A stretch of 64,000 nucleotides of DNA, taken from the NCBI RefSeq assembly GCF_002892535.1, contig NZ_CP024847.1, positions 2,108,001 to 2,172,000 of the forward strand, given 5' to 3'. The notes beneath the pieces are model-generated. The model made no database searches, had not been told where the DNA came from, and saw nothing but the letters and a program-made list of their open reading frames with translations. This DNA is from Aquella oligotrophica (GTDB taxonomy: Bacteria; Pseudomonadota; Gammaproteobacteria; Burkholderiales; UBA11063). The position numbers were made by a program, and so were the translations under genes. Shown here piece after piece: positions 10,215 through 19,256 of the stretch (the stretch's first letter is position 1; each line of letters starts with the position of its first letter).

Positions 10215-11549
10215 TTAGCGTTTTATCAACTCTAATTGAGCTTTCCGTTGCTCCTGACGTAATTGAGACATATCAATCCCAACCAGCATGCCGCTTTCTA
10301 CTTTAATTTTACCGGCGACATAGACCATATCAGCTTTAGTTGCACCGCAAATAATCAATGCCGCTAATGGATCATCAGCACCCCAAAACTGAATATCATC
10401 TAGTTTAAACATTGCTATATCTGCTTGTTTACCAACTTTTAATTCACCAATATCACTCCGTCCGAGTGCCTGTGCGCCGCCAAGAGTTCCCCAGCGAAGA
10501 ATATCCTTATGGCTAATCTGAGAGCTATTATGTAAGCGTTGTAATAAAAATGCTTGCCTTAACTCCAACATCATATTCGAATGATCATTTGACGCTGAAC
10601 CATCCACCGCAATGCTTACTTTACAACCGGCTTTTTCCGCCACCACACTTCTAAATACTCCAGATGATAGGATCATATTTGAAGATGGACAATGGCTCAT
10701 TCCTACCCCAGCTTTACCAAGCCTTGCTAATTCTATATCTGTATAATGAATCGCATGAGCAAGCCAAGTCCGATCATTTAGCCAGCCAACCTGCTCCAGA
10801 TAATCTATTGGACGGCAACCAAACATTTTTTCACAGAATTTATTTTCATCTTCGGTTTCAGATAAATGTGTATGCATGCGCACATTATATTTTTCTGATA
10901 ATACTGCTGTTTTTTCCATGATTGATTTGGTTACCGAAAACGGTGAGCAAGGAGCTAACCCAATCTGAATCATCGAACCGTCATGAGTTTCATGATATTT
11001 ATTGATTACGCGTTCACAGTCAGCTAGAATATCATCTTCACTTTGAACGACGCAATCTGGCGGTAAGCCCCCATCTTTTTGGGACAGATTCATTGAGCCA
11101 CGTGTAATCATTGAACGCATGCCCATTTCACGTGCTGCCATAACCTGAACATCAGTACCATTCTCCAAGCCTTTTGGAAACACATAATGATGGTCTGCTG
11201 AAGTAGTGCAGCCTGATAATAATAATTCAGCCATTGCCGTCTTACTCGCGGTATAAAGTAACTCGGGGGTCAAACCACTCCAAACACCATAAAGGGTCGT
11301 CAACCATGCAAAAAGCTCTTTGTCCAGCGAATCATGAAAAGCACGAGTTAAAGTCTGGTAATAATGATGATGCGTACTGACTAACCCTGGAATAACCACG
11401 TGCTCACTAGCATCGATAGTTTTGTCAATAGTAACTGAAGGCGTTGCACCTTTGGCTACCAGCTCAATAATTTTATCATTCTCAATTACCAAGCCATTCG
11501 CGGCATTATCCGCCAAAATTGCTTTCGGGTTTTTAATCCATGTTTTCAT
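10215..11549 (-). CDS. Probable 8-oxoguanine deaminase (amidohydrolase)
   Basis: This is a zinc/iron amidohydrolase of the cytosine/guanine-deaminase group. The metal-binding N-terminal motif is visible as STHHHYYQTLTR, followed by LAPCSPFSVT, the His motif MHTHLSETEDE, LAHAIHYTD, and the catalytic Asp in SIAVDGSASNDHSNM. The N-terminus (WIKNPKAILADNAANGLVIE) and overall layout resemble 8-oxoguanine deaminases, which recover oxidised purines as urate. AtzB-like or other aminohydrolases of the same fold cannot be excluded without a search. The length of 444 fits. A ribosome site (AGGAG) lies just upstream of the start. The IS110-type element lies directly upstream, so the native promoter may have been displaced. 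Confidence 0.8.
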   Translation of the reverse strand: MKTWIKNPKAILADNAANGLVIENDKIIELVAKGATPSVTIDKTIDASEHVVIPGLVSTHHHYYQTLTRAFHDSLDKELFAWLTTLYGVWSGLTPELLYTASKTAMAELLLSGCTTSADHHYVFPKGLENGTDVQVMAAREMGMRSMITRGSMNLSQKDGGLPPDCVVQSEDDILADCERVINKYHETHDGSMIQIGLAPCSPFSVTKSIMEKTAVLSEKYNVRMHTHLSETEDENKFCEKMFGCRPIDYLEQVGWLNDRTWLAHAIHYTDIELARLGKAGVGMSHCPSSNMILSSGVFRSVVAEKAGCKVSIAVDGSASNDHSNMMLELRQAFLLQRLHNSSQISHKDILRWGTLGGAQALGRSDIGELKVGKQADIAMFKLDDIQFWGADDPLAALIICGATKADMVYVAGKIKVESGMLVGIDMSQLRQEQRKAQLELIKR

Positions 11550-11639
11550 ACAAACTCCTATGATGATGTGTCAAGTTACTTTACCAACTAAACACACCTA
11601 ATTAAACTTAACCATCTAATTTATTTGTAAATTATTTCA

Positions 11640-12680
11640 TTAGATGGTACCGATAATTCTTTTTTCTATTGGACGAATTTCACGAATGTTTTTTACAAAA
11701 TCCGTAAAATACCAACCTTTTTTTAACGTATAGTAAACTATCGTTAATAATTTTCTGGCAGTGGCTACAATAGCCTTAGCAAAACCTCGTTTGGTTTTTA
11801 TTTTGTTGTAAAAACCACATAATTTCTGATTGTACTTAATCGCTATTAAGGCGCATTGCAACAGGGATTTTCTTACTAGCCCATCACCGCGCTTGGTTAT
11901 ACGACCGTGATTTACTGTCTCATTTGAATTATTTACTCGCGGTACTAACCCAAAATATGCCGCCAGCTTTTTCTCATCGGCAAAGTCATTTATATTTCCG
12001 ATTGAACTTAATAAGGTAACTGCTGTATTGGTACCAATACCTTTAATACTAGTTACATTCTCAAAGCCCGGTAACTTACTGCCATATTCTGCAATTTTGT
12101 TATCAAATTGATCTACTCGTTCAATTAAGGTTTTGATTTCTGCAATAAGTTGTTCTAATTCAAATCTGACTAATTCATCAACTTCGTAAGCCAAGGCTTT
12201 ATTTAATCCTTTTTGGCTGGTTAAACTAGTTTTCTTAATCTTAATTCCACAACGATTTAATAAGTTATGAACCTTATTTTTTAACTAGGTTCGTAATTCA
12301 ATAAATTTATTACGGCTATCTACCAAACTATGTAAACGGTCATCTAAAATATCTTTAACCCTTGCTCGCGGTAGAATATCTTTACTTAAAAACTCGGCTA
12401 ATAATTTAGCGTCATTTTTATCTGTCTTTTTACATGACTTAGTAATTACTTTAAACTGCATAGTATTTACAACCACTAAATCAAAAACTAAATCCACACA
12501 GTGGCGATAAACGTAACTACTGTTTCCAGTTGCTTCTATAGCTAATTTATCTGTAGGTAATAGCCTTGCTTTAAATGTGTCGATTTCAGTCACAGCTAGT
12601 ACCTCATAACGATATTCTTCATTTTCCAAATAACATATTGTCATTTGATTCGTATGAAGATCCAAACCTATATAGCGCAT
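11640..12680 (-). pseudogene. IS110-family transposase with one in-frame amber stop
   Basis: IS110 transposases are RuvC-like DEDD recombinases that act with a C-terminal Ser domain and a guide RNA. The first part (12285-12680) starts MRYIGLDLHTNQ and carries the acidic motif KKTDKNDAKLLAEF. The second part contains IKGIGTNTAVTLLSSIG, AAYFGLVPR and a probable catalytic Ser in NNSNETVNHGR. Both parts are in the same frame and are separated only by a TAG at 12285-12287. Without it the protein would be 346 residues, normal for the family. A CAG-to-TAG change is the simplest explanation. The element is therefore probably inactive unless the amber codon is suppressed. Confidence 0.85.
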
Positions 12681-12689
12681 GATATCTAC

Positions 12690-12906
12690 TCTCTAAAAAA
12701 ACAGGTTGCTCAGTTTTACAGAGTAAAGTAAAATACGGCTTACAGCCATTCTCCTATACGTGATTCCAGTCACAGATTGGCGATTCGGTAACAGGTTGAA
12801 AAGAGACTAATCTCCTAACCGAGGTCTATGCCTCAAAATGAAATGCAGCCTGATACCTATTTACTCTGCTAAACATCGAAATTTACATCTCAAAGTTTAG
12901 CAGAGT
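12690..12906 (-). ncRNA. Candidate IS110 bridge RNA region
   Basis: About 225 non-coding bases lie 5' of the transposase start, where IS110-group elements encode the bridge RNA that pairs with donor and target DNA. The region is structured: a perfect 12-bp hairpin (ACTCTGCTAAAC at 12863-12874 with 12895-12906, 20-base loop) is near the outer end, and a shorter stem (TTTTAC / GTAAAA) lies near 12713-12733. Location and structure support the call; loop-to-target pairing was not tested. Confidence 0.45.
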
Positions 12907-12993
12907 TCTCTGTAATTCCGCGACTTGAACACATCATCATGCCATCTCCTATATAAAATACATCGGTACTTGATCACTAAGTTTAATTACAAA

Positions 12994-13015
12994 ATAAGTA
13001 CCTTTAAATACTTAT
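12994..13015 (-). terminator. Weak hairpin after the MFS gene
   Basis: A 7-bp stem (ATAAGTA / TACTTAT) with an 8-base loop lies just past the stop of the minus-strand MFS gene and is followed on that strand by TTTTG. Confidence 0.4.
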
Positions 13016-13019
13016 CTGA

Positions 13020-14252
13020 TTACTTGCGAAAACTTTCTTTGATGACACTACTTAGCGCAAAACCAATCGCAACAGCTACACAAAATAAGGAAAATGCTAT
13101 TTTATCTACTGTTAATACATTATGTAGGCTTGCACCCTCCCCACGAATTATAGAAGCAATCGCGGTGCTTAATAATGCACCACTAAGATAAACCACCGTA
13201 TTACATACTCCGACCCCAATCCCTTGTAATGGCGGTACCAAAACTTCCATTATAACTGAGTAAGACAAAATAGCACTACTACAGGAGAGACCAAACAGAA
13301 AATATAAAATTAGTGCAGTATTTGCATCAAGCTTAGGTCCAAGAATTAGTATACTTAATAAAATAAGACTAGCCAGTGCACCGATAAGCAGTATTTTTTT
13401 TCTAGTTTGCAACTTTATGGATAATGCACCAATGACCGGATTACCAACCGCAACTCCCAGAAACATTACCGAATTAACTAGCGCAGAATGTGCCAAACTA
13501 TGGCTATCATAATTACCCTGAAATCCAATTAACCAATTTGCCCCAAAATTAAATAAGGTTCCCAATAACAAACCAGCATAAGCCGTAACTAGCCAGAATT
13601 GTTTATTCGCCGCCAATTGTTTAAATAACTCTAAGATACTGGCGCGATTCGCGGTTTGTTGCATGCTATCCGATTTACTAGCTGGGCTTGATTTAACAAT
13701 TAATCCGATAGCAATCGCCAAAATGAAACCAACTATTGCCAAGACTAGACTGGTATGTTTCCAGCCATGTAAAAAATTGATAATTTGTGGTAAAAACATA
13801 TTAGCACTAACTACACTAATATTGCCCATAGATTGAGTTAGTCCAAAAAACAATGAAAATTTATCTTTGTCTAGCCAGCGTCCGATTAGTACGGCAATGC
13901 TCACAAAGGCAAATGCAGAACCAATGGCTATAACCACCCGGGCAAGTATAAGTTGTTCAACATCATTAGCATGACTATAAATAAGCATTCCGATACTTAC
14001 CAAAATAGTTGAAAGAGTAAGAATTATTCGGATTGAAAATTTACTCACCATAATTCCGGCGGGAAGTTGACATAAAGCGTACACCAAACTTGAAATAGCT
14101 GCCAAACTCCCGATAGCATTGACAGATAGGTTCAAATCATGCTGTTGCAACTGGAGGGAAACTCCATAAAACCCGTTGGCAATAAACAGTTCATAAACTG
14201 CAAACAAGGTTGCAAATAGCCAAACCGTAATAGGAGTAACTCTATTTCTCAC
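13020..14252 (-). CDS. MFS transporter
   Basis: A 410-residue integral membrane protein with about 12 predicted membrane segments in two halves joined by a polar loop around SSPASKSDSMQQTANRAS. The N-terminus (VWLFATLFAVYELFIANGFYG) and the ILIGRWLDKDKFSLFFGLTQ segment are typical of the major facilitator superfamily, possibly of the anion/organic acid or sugar-phosphate-like group. The substrate cannot be read from the sequence. Its neighbours, the purine-type deaminase beyond the IS and an unknown protein upstream, give only weak hints. It was acquired or retained within the block that separates lpxB from rnhB. Confidence 0.85.
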   Translation of the reverse strand: MRNRVTPITVWLFATLFAVYELFIANGFYGVSLQLQQHDLNLSVNAIGSLAAISSLVYALCQLPAGIMVSKFSIRIILTLSTILVSIGMLIYSHANDVEQLILARVVIAIGSAFAFVSIAVLIGRWLDKDKFSLFFGLTQSMGNISVVSANMFLPQIINFLHGWKHTSLVLAIVGFILAIAIGLIVKSSPASKSDSMQQTANRASILELFKQLAANKQFWLVTAYAGLLLGTLFNFGANWLIGFQGNYDSHSLAHSALVNSVMFLGVAVGNPVIGALSIKLQTRKKILLIGALASLILLSILILGPKLDANTALILYFLFGLSCSSAILSYSVIMEVLVPPLQGIGVGVCNTVVYLSGALLSTAIASIIRGEGASLHNVLTVDKIAFSLFCVAVAIGFALSSVIKESFRK

Positions 14253-14308
14253 TAATAAAACCTCACAAATTCATCATTATTAATACTATAGATTGACATG
14301 ATTTATAA

Positions 14309-14893
14309 TTAAAATCCACGCCCGGCACCATCTATTGTTGATTTATGCTTCTTGGGCAATGGGGTATTATTTTTAATTGCGCTAACTAGATAATTCCATG
14401 ATTTATCCCAGTCTTCTCTAGTTTTACCATTAAAATAGACAAATAAATCGTGTAGTGTAGTTTCAAGATCAATCTCGTCATTACTAGTCTCATCCGCATT
14501 AAGAATATGCTTTACTCGTCTGGTAATTTCTGACTCACTTAAACCAGTATCTGCTTCTAGCTGCGACAAAATACATTCGCCTGACGAACTTGGACTAATA
14601 TCTAGGTTAAGTTGATTAGAGTTTTTATCATACTCAAAGTAATCACAGGCTAATGCTTCTTTACCCGGTTTTTCATTGGTATAGACAATAATTCGATATG
14701 CACCATTAGCCAGTGTCGCCAGATTTGCCTGACCGACACAGCTTACTACATAATTAGCATCGACCGAGCAATTTAAACCACCCCGGATTAGTGGGTGATA
14801 TGGCTTATCCTGAATCGTAAAGCCGACATCAGTCAAATCACCGCGTAACCCTTCAGATATTCGCTGCTCTATTTGAATATTAATATCGGTCAT
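14309..14893 (-). CDS. Hypothetical protein, 194 residues
   Basis: I do not recognise this protein. It has no signal peptide or membrane segment and is acidic, so it is probably cytoplasmic. The first half looks beta-rich (VGFTIQDKPYHPLIRGGLNC) with four Cys spread through the sequence; the second half looks helical (LSESEITRRVKHILNADE). It ends in a basic, Gly-rich tail (KKHKSTIDGAGRGF). It is divergent from the LysR regulator gene and shares a 308-base intergenic region with it, so it could be a regulated target. It lies 56 bases upstream of the MFS gene on the same strand. Confidence 0.6.
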   Translation of the reverse strand: MTDINIQIEQRISEGLRGDLTDVGFTIQDKPYHPLIRGGLNCSVDANYVVSCVGQANLATLANGAYRIIVYTNEKPGKEALACDYFEYDKNSNQLNLDISPSSSGECILSQLEADTGLSESEITRRVKHILNADETSNDEIDLETTLHDLFVYFNGKTREDWDKSWNYLVSAIKNNTPLPKKHKSTIDGAGRGF

Positions 14894-15201
14894 TTTAAAC
14901 TTTGCAGTGTTATTATTACTAAGCCAGTATATTATCTAATTCGACTCCAATAAACAATAGACATTTTGGCACAATTTATTGTGCATAAACAGACATAAAA
15001 ATTATTTAACCATACTATGCTAAAATTTACGGATACTAGTTATGCTTATTTTTTAGTTTAATGACAAATTGTAGTATACTCACAGCTATAATGGAATAGA
15101 CAAAACCGCATAAGCCCTATGCAACTTTGTACTATCGACAACTAGATTACTTAGAAAAAATCTAGTTAATTAACAGAAATAATTAGCGCAAAGGATTGAT
15201 A
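14894..15201. other. Divergent intergenic region before the LysR gene
   Basis: These 308 bases separate an unknown minus-strand gene from the LysR gene. They hold a 16-bp palindrome (14969-14984), a TATAAT box near 15090, and a 9-bp hairpin (AACTAGATT at 15140-15148 with 15159-15167) in the likely leader of the LysR mRNA. No RNA gene or further coding frame was seen. Confidence 0.5.
14969..14984. promoter_or_regulatory. Palindromic candidate operator GCACAATTTATTGTGC
   Basis: A perfect 16-base dyad (GCACAA TTTA TTGTGC) lies between the divergent unknown gene and the LysR gene, the usual place for a LysR-type autoregulatory site. Function is inferred from position only; it could also be a small hairpin. 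Confidence 0.45.
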
Positions 15202-16101
15202 ATGGGGGATCTAGCCTATGATGACCTTATTCTCTTCAGCAAGGTGGTTAATTGGGGTAGCTTCAGTGCCGCAGCCAAAATACTTCATTTATCACAATCA
15301 ACAATCAGTCGTAGAATTACAACATTAGAGCAAAAACTTGGTGTACTTTTGCTAAAAAGAAACACTCAAAGAATTGAACTCACAGAGATCGGAACGTTAA
15401 TCTATGAACGTTCACTGGCAAGACATCAGGAGTTTGAACAGGAAATTCAGGCAATTTTAAAAGCAAAGTCAATTTTACGTGGCTCACTCAAAGTTTCCTT
15501 ACCATTGTCTTTTGGTGAAGAGTTTATTTCCCCTCAGATACCAAACTTTATTAAAGCCTACCCTGAGATTAATTTGACGCTAATCTATCAAAACCGCGAA
15601 TTAGATTTGTTACGTGATGGATTTGATATTGCAATTGTTAACCATCTTCCCCGATTCCCCGATCAAAAAGTTAAGCTCTTATTTACAGCTGAAATAGGTG
15701 CATATTGCACCCCAGAATACATAAAACGCCACGGCAAAATAGATACATTAGAAGATCTTAGTGGACAATCTTATTTTATTGGAATTGATTATAGTGGTAA
15801 AGCCATTCATAACGTTGAAGTAATAAATACTAAAACGGGCAAATCAACTATATTTGAAGTTCCAATAAGATACACCACAAATCAAGCAGAACAATCAAAA
15901 TATATGCTCTACTCTCATGAAGTAATTGGTATTGGTTGTGCTTTTGCCTATGAAAAAGAAGTGAAGGAAGGGCGCCTGATCAGGGTACTGACTGATTATC
16001 AAATGGATCCTACCAAATTTTACCTAACAAGGCATAAAGATGAGGAAAATGCAAAAGTTGCAGTATTCTCAAACTTTGTCCAAAATCTTTTCCCTGAGTA
16101 A
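15202..16101 (+). CDS. LysR-family transcriptional regulator
   Basis: An N-terminal winged helix-turn-helix (residues about 6-65, with GSFSAAAKILHLSQSTISRR) is followed by a substrate-binding effector domain starting near LRGSLKVSLPLSFG. The length of 299 is normal. ATG at 15202 is preferred over TTG at 15196 because AAAGGA lies seven bases upstream of it. LysR regulators usually control a divergent gene; here that would be the 194-residue protein at 14309-14893 and perhaps the MFS gene behind it. The effector is unknown. Confidence 0.92.
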   Translation: MGDLAYDDLILFSKVVNWGSFSAAAKILHLSQSTISRRITTLEQKLGVLLLKRNTQRIELTEIGTLIYERSLARHQEFEQEIQAILKAKSILRGSLKVSLPLSFGEEFISPQIPNFIKAYPEINLTLIYQNRELDLLRDGFDIAIVNHLPRFPDQKVKLLFTAEIGAYCTPEYIKRHGKIDTLEDLSGQSYFIGIDYSGKAIHNVEVINTKTGKSTIFEVPIRYTTNQAEQSKYMLYSHEVIGIGCAFAYEKEVKEGRLIRVLTDYQMDPTKFYLTRHKDEENAKVAVFSNFVQNLFPE

Positions 16102-16117
16102 TATAAGTATCTAATAA

Positions 16118-16699
16118 ATGAAAGTAAATAAAATGATTATTTGTGGTGTTGATGAAGCTGGGCGCGGTCCATTAGCTGGCAATGTAGTCGCAGCAGCAGT
16201 AATTTTAGATCCAAGCCATCCAATTATAGGACTAAATGACTCCAAAAAACTATCAGAAACTAAACGGGAATATCTATACCAGCAAATAATTACACATGCT
16301 AAATGCTATGCTATTGCAGAAGCTAGTGTCGCCGAGATTGATTCGATAAATATTCTTCAAGCCAGTTTGCTTGCTATGTCAAGGGCAATTGACAAGTTAA
16401 CAATAAAACCAGATAAAGCAATGATAGATGGCAATAAAATACCAAAATCAGATGTAGTATGTGAAGCTATAATTGGAGGTGACGCGCTGATTGCTGAAAT
16501 ATCCGCAGCATCAATCTTAGCTAAGGTAACTCGCGATAGGCAGCTTATTGAATTAGATAAAGAGTACCCACAATACGGCTTTGCCAAACACAAAGGTTAT
16601 GGAACTAAAGAACATTTACAAGCAATAGAGCAACACGGCATAATTCATGGGATTCATCGAACTAGTTTTGCACCAATTAAGCAGCAACTACTCTTTTAA
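16118..16699 (+). CDS. rnhB: Ribonuclease HII
   Basis: RNase HII removes ribonucleotides from RNA-DNA hybrids and from DNA. The signature [20 protein letters not shown] carries the first catalytic Asp-Glu pair, with further acidic residues in MIDGNKIP and in the [12 protein letters not shown] region. The length of 193 is typical. An internal ATG at 16133 could equally be the start; neither has a strong ribosome site. In many relatives rnhB follows lpxB directly, so its position supports an insertion at 10.2-16.1 kb. Confidence 0.95.
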   Translation: MKVNKMIICGVDEAGRGPLAGNVVAAAVILDPSHPIIGLNDSKKLSETKREYLYQQIITHAKCYAIAEASVAEIDSINILQASLLAMSRAIDKLTIKPDKAMIDGNKIPKSDVVCEAIIGGDALIAEISAASILAKVTRDRQLIELDKEYPQYGFAKHKGYGTKEHLQAIEQHGIIHGIHRTSFAPIKQQLLF

Positions 16700-16714
16700 T
16701 AAGAATTTTTCTGG

Positions 16715-18196
16715 TTAATAACTATATGAAACCATCGTCTCCATAAAGAAAAAATTGCCGCCATTAGTTACATCCCAAGTCGGAGCGGTAGCATAATCCG
16801 CTTCCCAGTGGATAATCAGACCTTTTAGACCATTCAAATGTGGCTTATATTTTATATCCAGATCCCATTCGTTTAATGGATTTGCAGTCATGAATTGCTC
16901 ATAGGCAATCTCCATCTTCAAATCATCACCCATTAGTTTATAGGTATTGCCAATTCGCCATGAATTACCAGCCCCCTGCTCTATCATCCCGGCACCAAGC
17001 CCGGAAGTATAGAGTGGATCATTTACTATCGTATAGGTATATGGCGAAACAAATCCACCTTGGTAAAATGAATTATCCGGACCAAACATGCCATCGTAAG
17101 ATAATTCAACATTAAACCAGTCGCTAAAGCCATAAGCAAATTTGACACCAGCCAGGTAACTATCTGGTGCGCCATAGCCAGCTTGCTGCATATTATTTGA
17201 CTGCATTCCCCAAGTATTCTGGTTCCCAATCTGCGCACCGAAATCAAAGCGATTTACCGTATCCAGATGATAGACATAATTAGCATCAGCATAAAGAGTA
17301 TTGGCATAGCCACTAAAGCTATAGCCCCACAGATTTAGCTCATAATCTTTCGAAGGTTTAAAAACACTACCTATAGCATACGAACCATTACTGATATAGT
17401 TGTCTGATAAAACCCAACCATTACCATTAAACCCTTTGTTGTACATGGTTAGTTGGTTAAAGTACTGATCGCCCATTTCCTGATAGCCATTAGTTGCAAT
17501 CCCGATTAGTCGCCAATTAGGTGTCATTTGATAATTAGTCACTACTCCTTGGAATGGTGCCGATACTAGCATTGCATCATCATATGAATTCATCCATGGT
17601 GTCTCAAGTAGTATCCAGCCAGCATCAACCTGAACATGATTTGGTAGCTGATATTCAAGATAAAGTTCGGACATAGTGGTAACCTGCCCGATAGGCAGTA
17701 AGCTATACGGAATATTCCCAGAAAGATAACGATAACCCGGTTGTAAGAATGGATTGACAATTTCCAGCATCCCCCCAACTGCAAAGCCATTAACATGCCC
17801 GGACTGAGCAAAAATATTCGTCCCATAAGCATAATTATTATTTGGTACATTTAGCACTGACCACGCAGCAAGCCCGACCACATTATAGGTACCATTGGTA
17901 AAAAACTGCTCCCACAGCCCTTTATTCGCAATATCGCTTTCAGTTATTTTTTGTGTACCACCGCCACTTGGCGAATGATTATATGGATTCATCGGGTAAT
18001 TATTTACATTAATATAATCATCATGATATGCTTCCGAAATACACACATCGTTTACATCACGGGTACATTCCATGATATTGTTTCCAATAATTGCAGTAGA
18101 TTCGGCACGAAGAGTAGCGGACTCAGAAAGTGCGTTAACCGCATAAGCATCTAAGACAATACCATTAAATAAAAGTAAGAGCAGCAGTTTTTTCAT
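16715..18196 (-). CDS. Outer-membrane porin, OprD-like
   Basis: A signal peptide (MKKLLLLLLFNGIVLDAYA) is followed by about 470 residues with alternating hydrophobic/polar beta-strand character and many aromatic residues, ending in MVSYSY, a C-terminal aromatic typical of outer-membrane barrels. Features such as GYRYLSGNIPYSLLPIGQV, LYLEYQLPNHVQVDAGW and the closing strand of a barrel suggest the OprD family of substrate-specific channels (amino acids, peptides, aromatic acids). The substrate is unknown. The gene lies downstream of the MetQ-like gene, separated by a strong terminator only 14 bases before its start and with no clear ribosome site, so expression may depend on partial read-through or on a promoter inside the hairpin region. 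Confidence 0.75.
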   Translation of the reverse strand: MKKLLLLLLFNGIVLDAYAVNALSESATLRAESTAIIGNNIMECTRDVNDVCISEAYHDDYINVNNYPMNPYNHSPSGGGTQKITESDIANKGLWEQFFTNGTYNVVGLAAWSVLNVPNNNYAYGTNIFAQSGHVNGFAVGGMLEIVNPFLQPGYRYLSGNIPYSLLPIGQVTTMSELYLEYQLPNHVQVDAGWILLETPWMNSYDDAMLVSAPFQGVVTNYQMTPNWRLIGIATNGYQEMGDQYFNQLTMYNKGFNGNGWVLSDNYISNGSYAIGSVFKPSKDYELNLWGYSFSGYANTLYADANYVYHLDTVNRFDFGAQIGNQNTWGMQSNNMQQAGYGAPDSYLAGVKFAYGFSDWFNVELSYDGMFGPDNSFYQGGFVSPYTYTIVNDPLYTSGLGAGMIEQGAGNSWRIGNTYKLMGDDLKMEIAYEQFMTANPLNEWDLDIKYKPHLNGLKGLIIHWEADYATAPTWDVTNGGNFFFMETMVSYSY

Positions 18197-18210
18197 AGTT
18201 TCGGATACGC

Positions 18211-18244
18211 AAAAAAATAACGCAGTCTAAATAGCTGCGTTATT
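18211..18244 (-). terminator. Terminator between MetQ-like and porin genes
   Basis: On the minus strand a perfect 10-bp stem (AATAACGCAG / CTGCGTTATT) with a 9-base loop is followed by seven T. It lies between the MetQ-like stop and the porin start. Confidence 0.85.
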
Positions 18245-18258
18245 AATAAAAATTACAC

Positions 18259-19098
18259 TTAAAAAGAAGGAATCAAAGCCCCCTGATATTCTTTTTCAAT
18301 ATAATCTCTTACCTGCGGTGAGTTAATTGCTTTTGCCAGAGCTTTTATTTTAGGCTCATCTACTTCATCCGGACGAACTGCAACTATGTTTGAATAGACA
18401 TCATTTTGCTTCTCGAGAATAACTGCATCATGCTCCAGACTAAGACCATTTTTAAGCGCGAACCCAGCATTTATCACAGCAAGATCAATCTTGTCCTCTT
18501 TCAGTAATTTTGGTAATACTGACGGATCGATTGCCACAATTTTTGCCTCATGTGGATTACTGATAATATCTTTAACCGTAGCGGGTTTCTTACTCATTTT
18601 CAGAACAATCACACCTGCTGCATCAAGAAACTTCAATGCTCTGGCATTATTGGTTGGATCTGATGGAATACCAATAACCGGATTACTTAAATCATTAATG
18701 TTTTTTGAATCAATAAATTTACGCTGGGTATCCTTATTTGCATAAATACCGAGTGGAGCAAATAATACTTTTGCGATTGGTACCAATGGTTTTTTCTTGC
18801 CTTTATTAAATGCATCAAGGTATGGCTGGTGCTGGAAAAAATTAGCATCAATCTTGCCTTTATAAACAACATCATTAGGCGACTGGGCTTTAGGTGCTCC
18901 ACGTTCAGTAACAATCCCAGGATCTTTATAATTGCTATATTCAATAATCTTTAAATCATAGCCCTGCTTTGCCAGATCTGGTTTTATTTCTTCAAGAATT
19001 TGGGCATGTGGATATTTAGTCGCTGCAATAGTGATAGTCTCATTTGCATAAACTCCAAAAGCCAGTATCGACATAATAACCAACAATTTTTTCATCAT
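18259..19098 (-). CDS. MetQ/NlpA-family substrate-binding protein without lipobox
   Basis: This is the periplasmic binding component of a methionine-type (MUT family) ABC importer. Family hallmarks are visible: ITIAATKYPHAQILEEIKP at the start of the mature protein, the region VVYKGKIDANFFQHQPYLDAF, and GIPSDPTNNARALKFLD. The signal peptide ends VYANET with no Cys, so unlike most MetQ/NlpA proteins it lacks a lipid anchor and should be soluble in the periplasm. No metN or metI lies nearby, so the permease must be elsewhere. Two adjacent ATG codons are possible starts; GAGGGGG lies just upstream and fits the second slightly better. Methionine specificity is inferred from family only. Confidence 0.85.
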   Translation of the reverse strand: MMKKLLVIMSILAFGVYANETITIAATKYPHAQILEEIKPDLAKQGYDLKIIEYSNYKDPGIVTERGAPKAQSPNDVVYKGKIDANFFQHQPYLDAFNKGKKKPLVPIAKVLFAPLGIYANKDTQRKFIDSKNINDLSNPVIGIPSDPTNNARALKFLDAAGVIVLKMSKKPATVKDIISNPHEAKIVAIDPSVLPKLLKEDKIDLAVINAGFALKNGLSLEHDAVILEKQNDVYSNIVAVRPDEVDEPKIKALAKAINSPQVRDYIEKEYQGALIPSF

Positions 19099-19256
19099 AA
19101 CCCCCTCAATTAAACAGACTGAAATATTTTAACATAAGTACTGATTTAAGCTTTTATTAAGTTAGCTCAATCATCCAATTATCTGTAAATGGAAAATAAA
19201 AAAGTACCCAAGATATAATATAATGTTGCATTTATGTATCTGGATAGTTAATTGTT

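Larger units (their letters stand above)
11560..12940 (-). mobile_element. IS110-family insertion element (ends approximate)
   Basis: The element consists of a transposase reading frame (11640-12680, minus strand), a long non-coding leader on its 5' side (12681 to about 12910) and a short 3' flank. The limits given are the outer edges of an imperfect inverted pair: 11560-11576 (ATGATGATGTGTCAAGT) and 12923-12940, whose complement differs only by one inserted base. This pair could be the element's own subterminal repeats, as in the IS1111 subgroup, or flanking sequence. A 10-bp inverted repeat (11611-11620 / 11639-11648) also brackets the transposase stop. No target duplication is visible, which is usual for the family. 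Confidence 0.7.

Noticed and set aside
19099-19256. A possible methionine riboswitch upstream of the MetQ-like gene
   Set aside because: No conserved SAM or other riboswitch core could be seen in the 158 bases.
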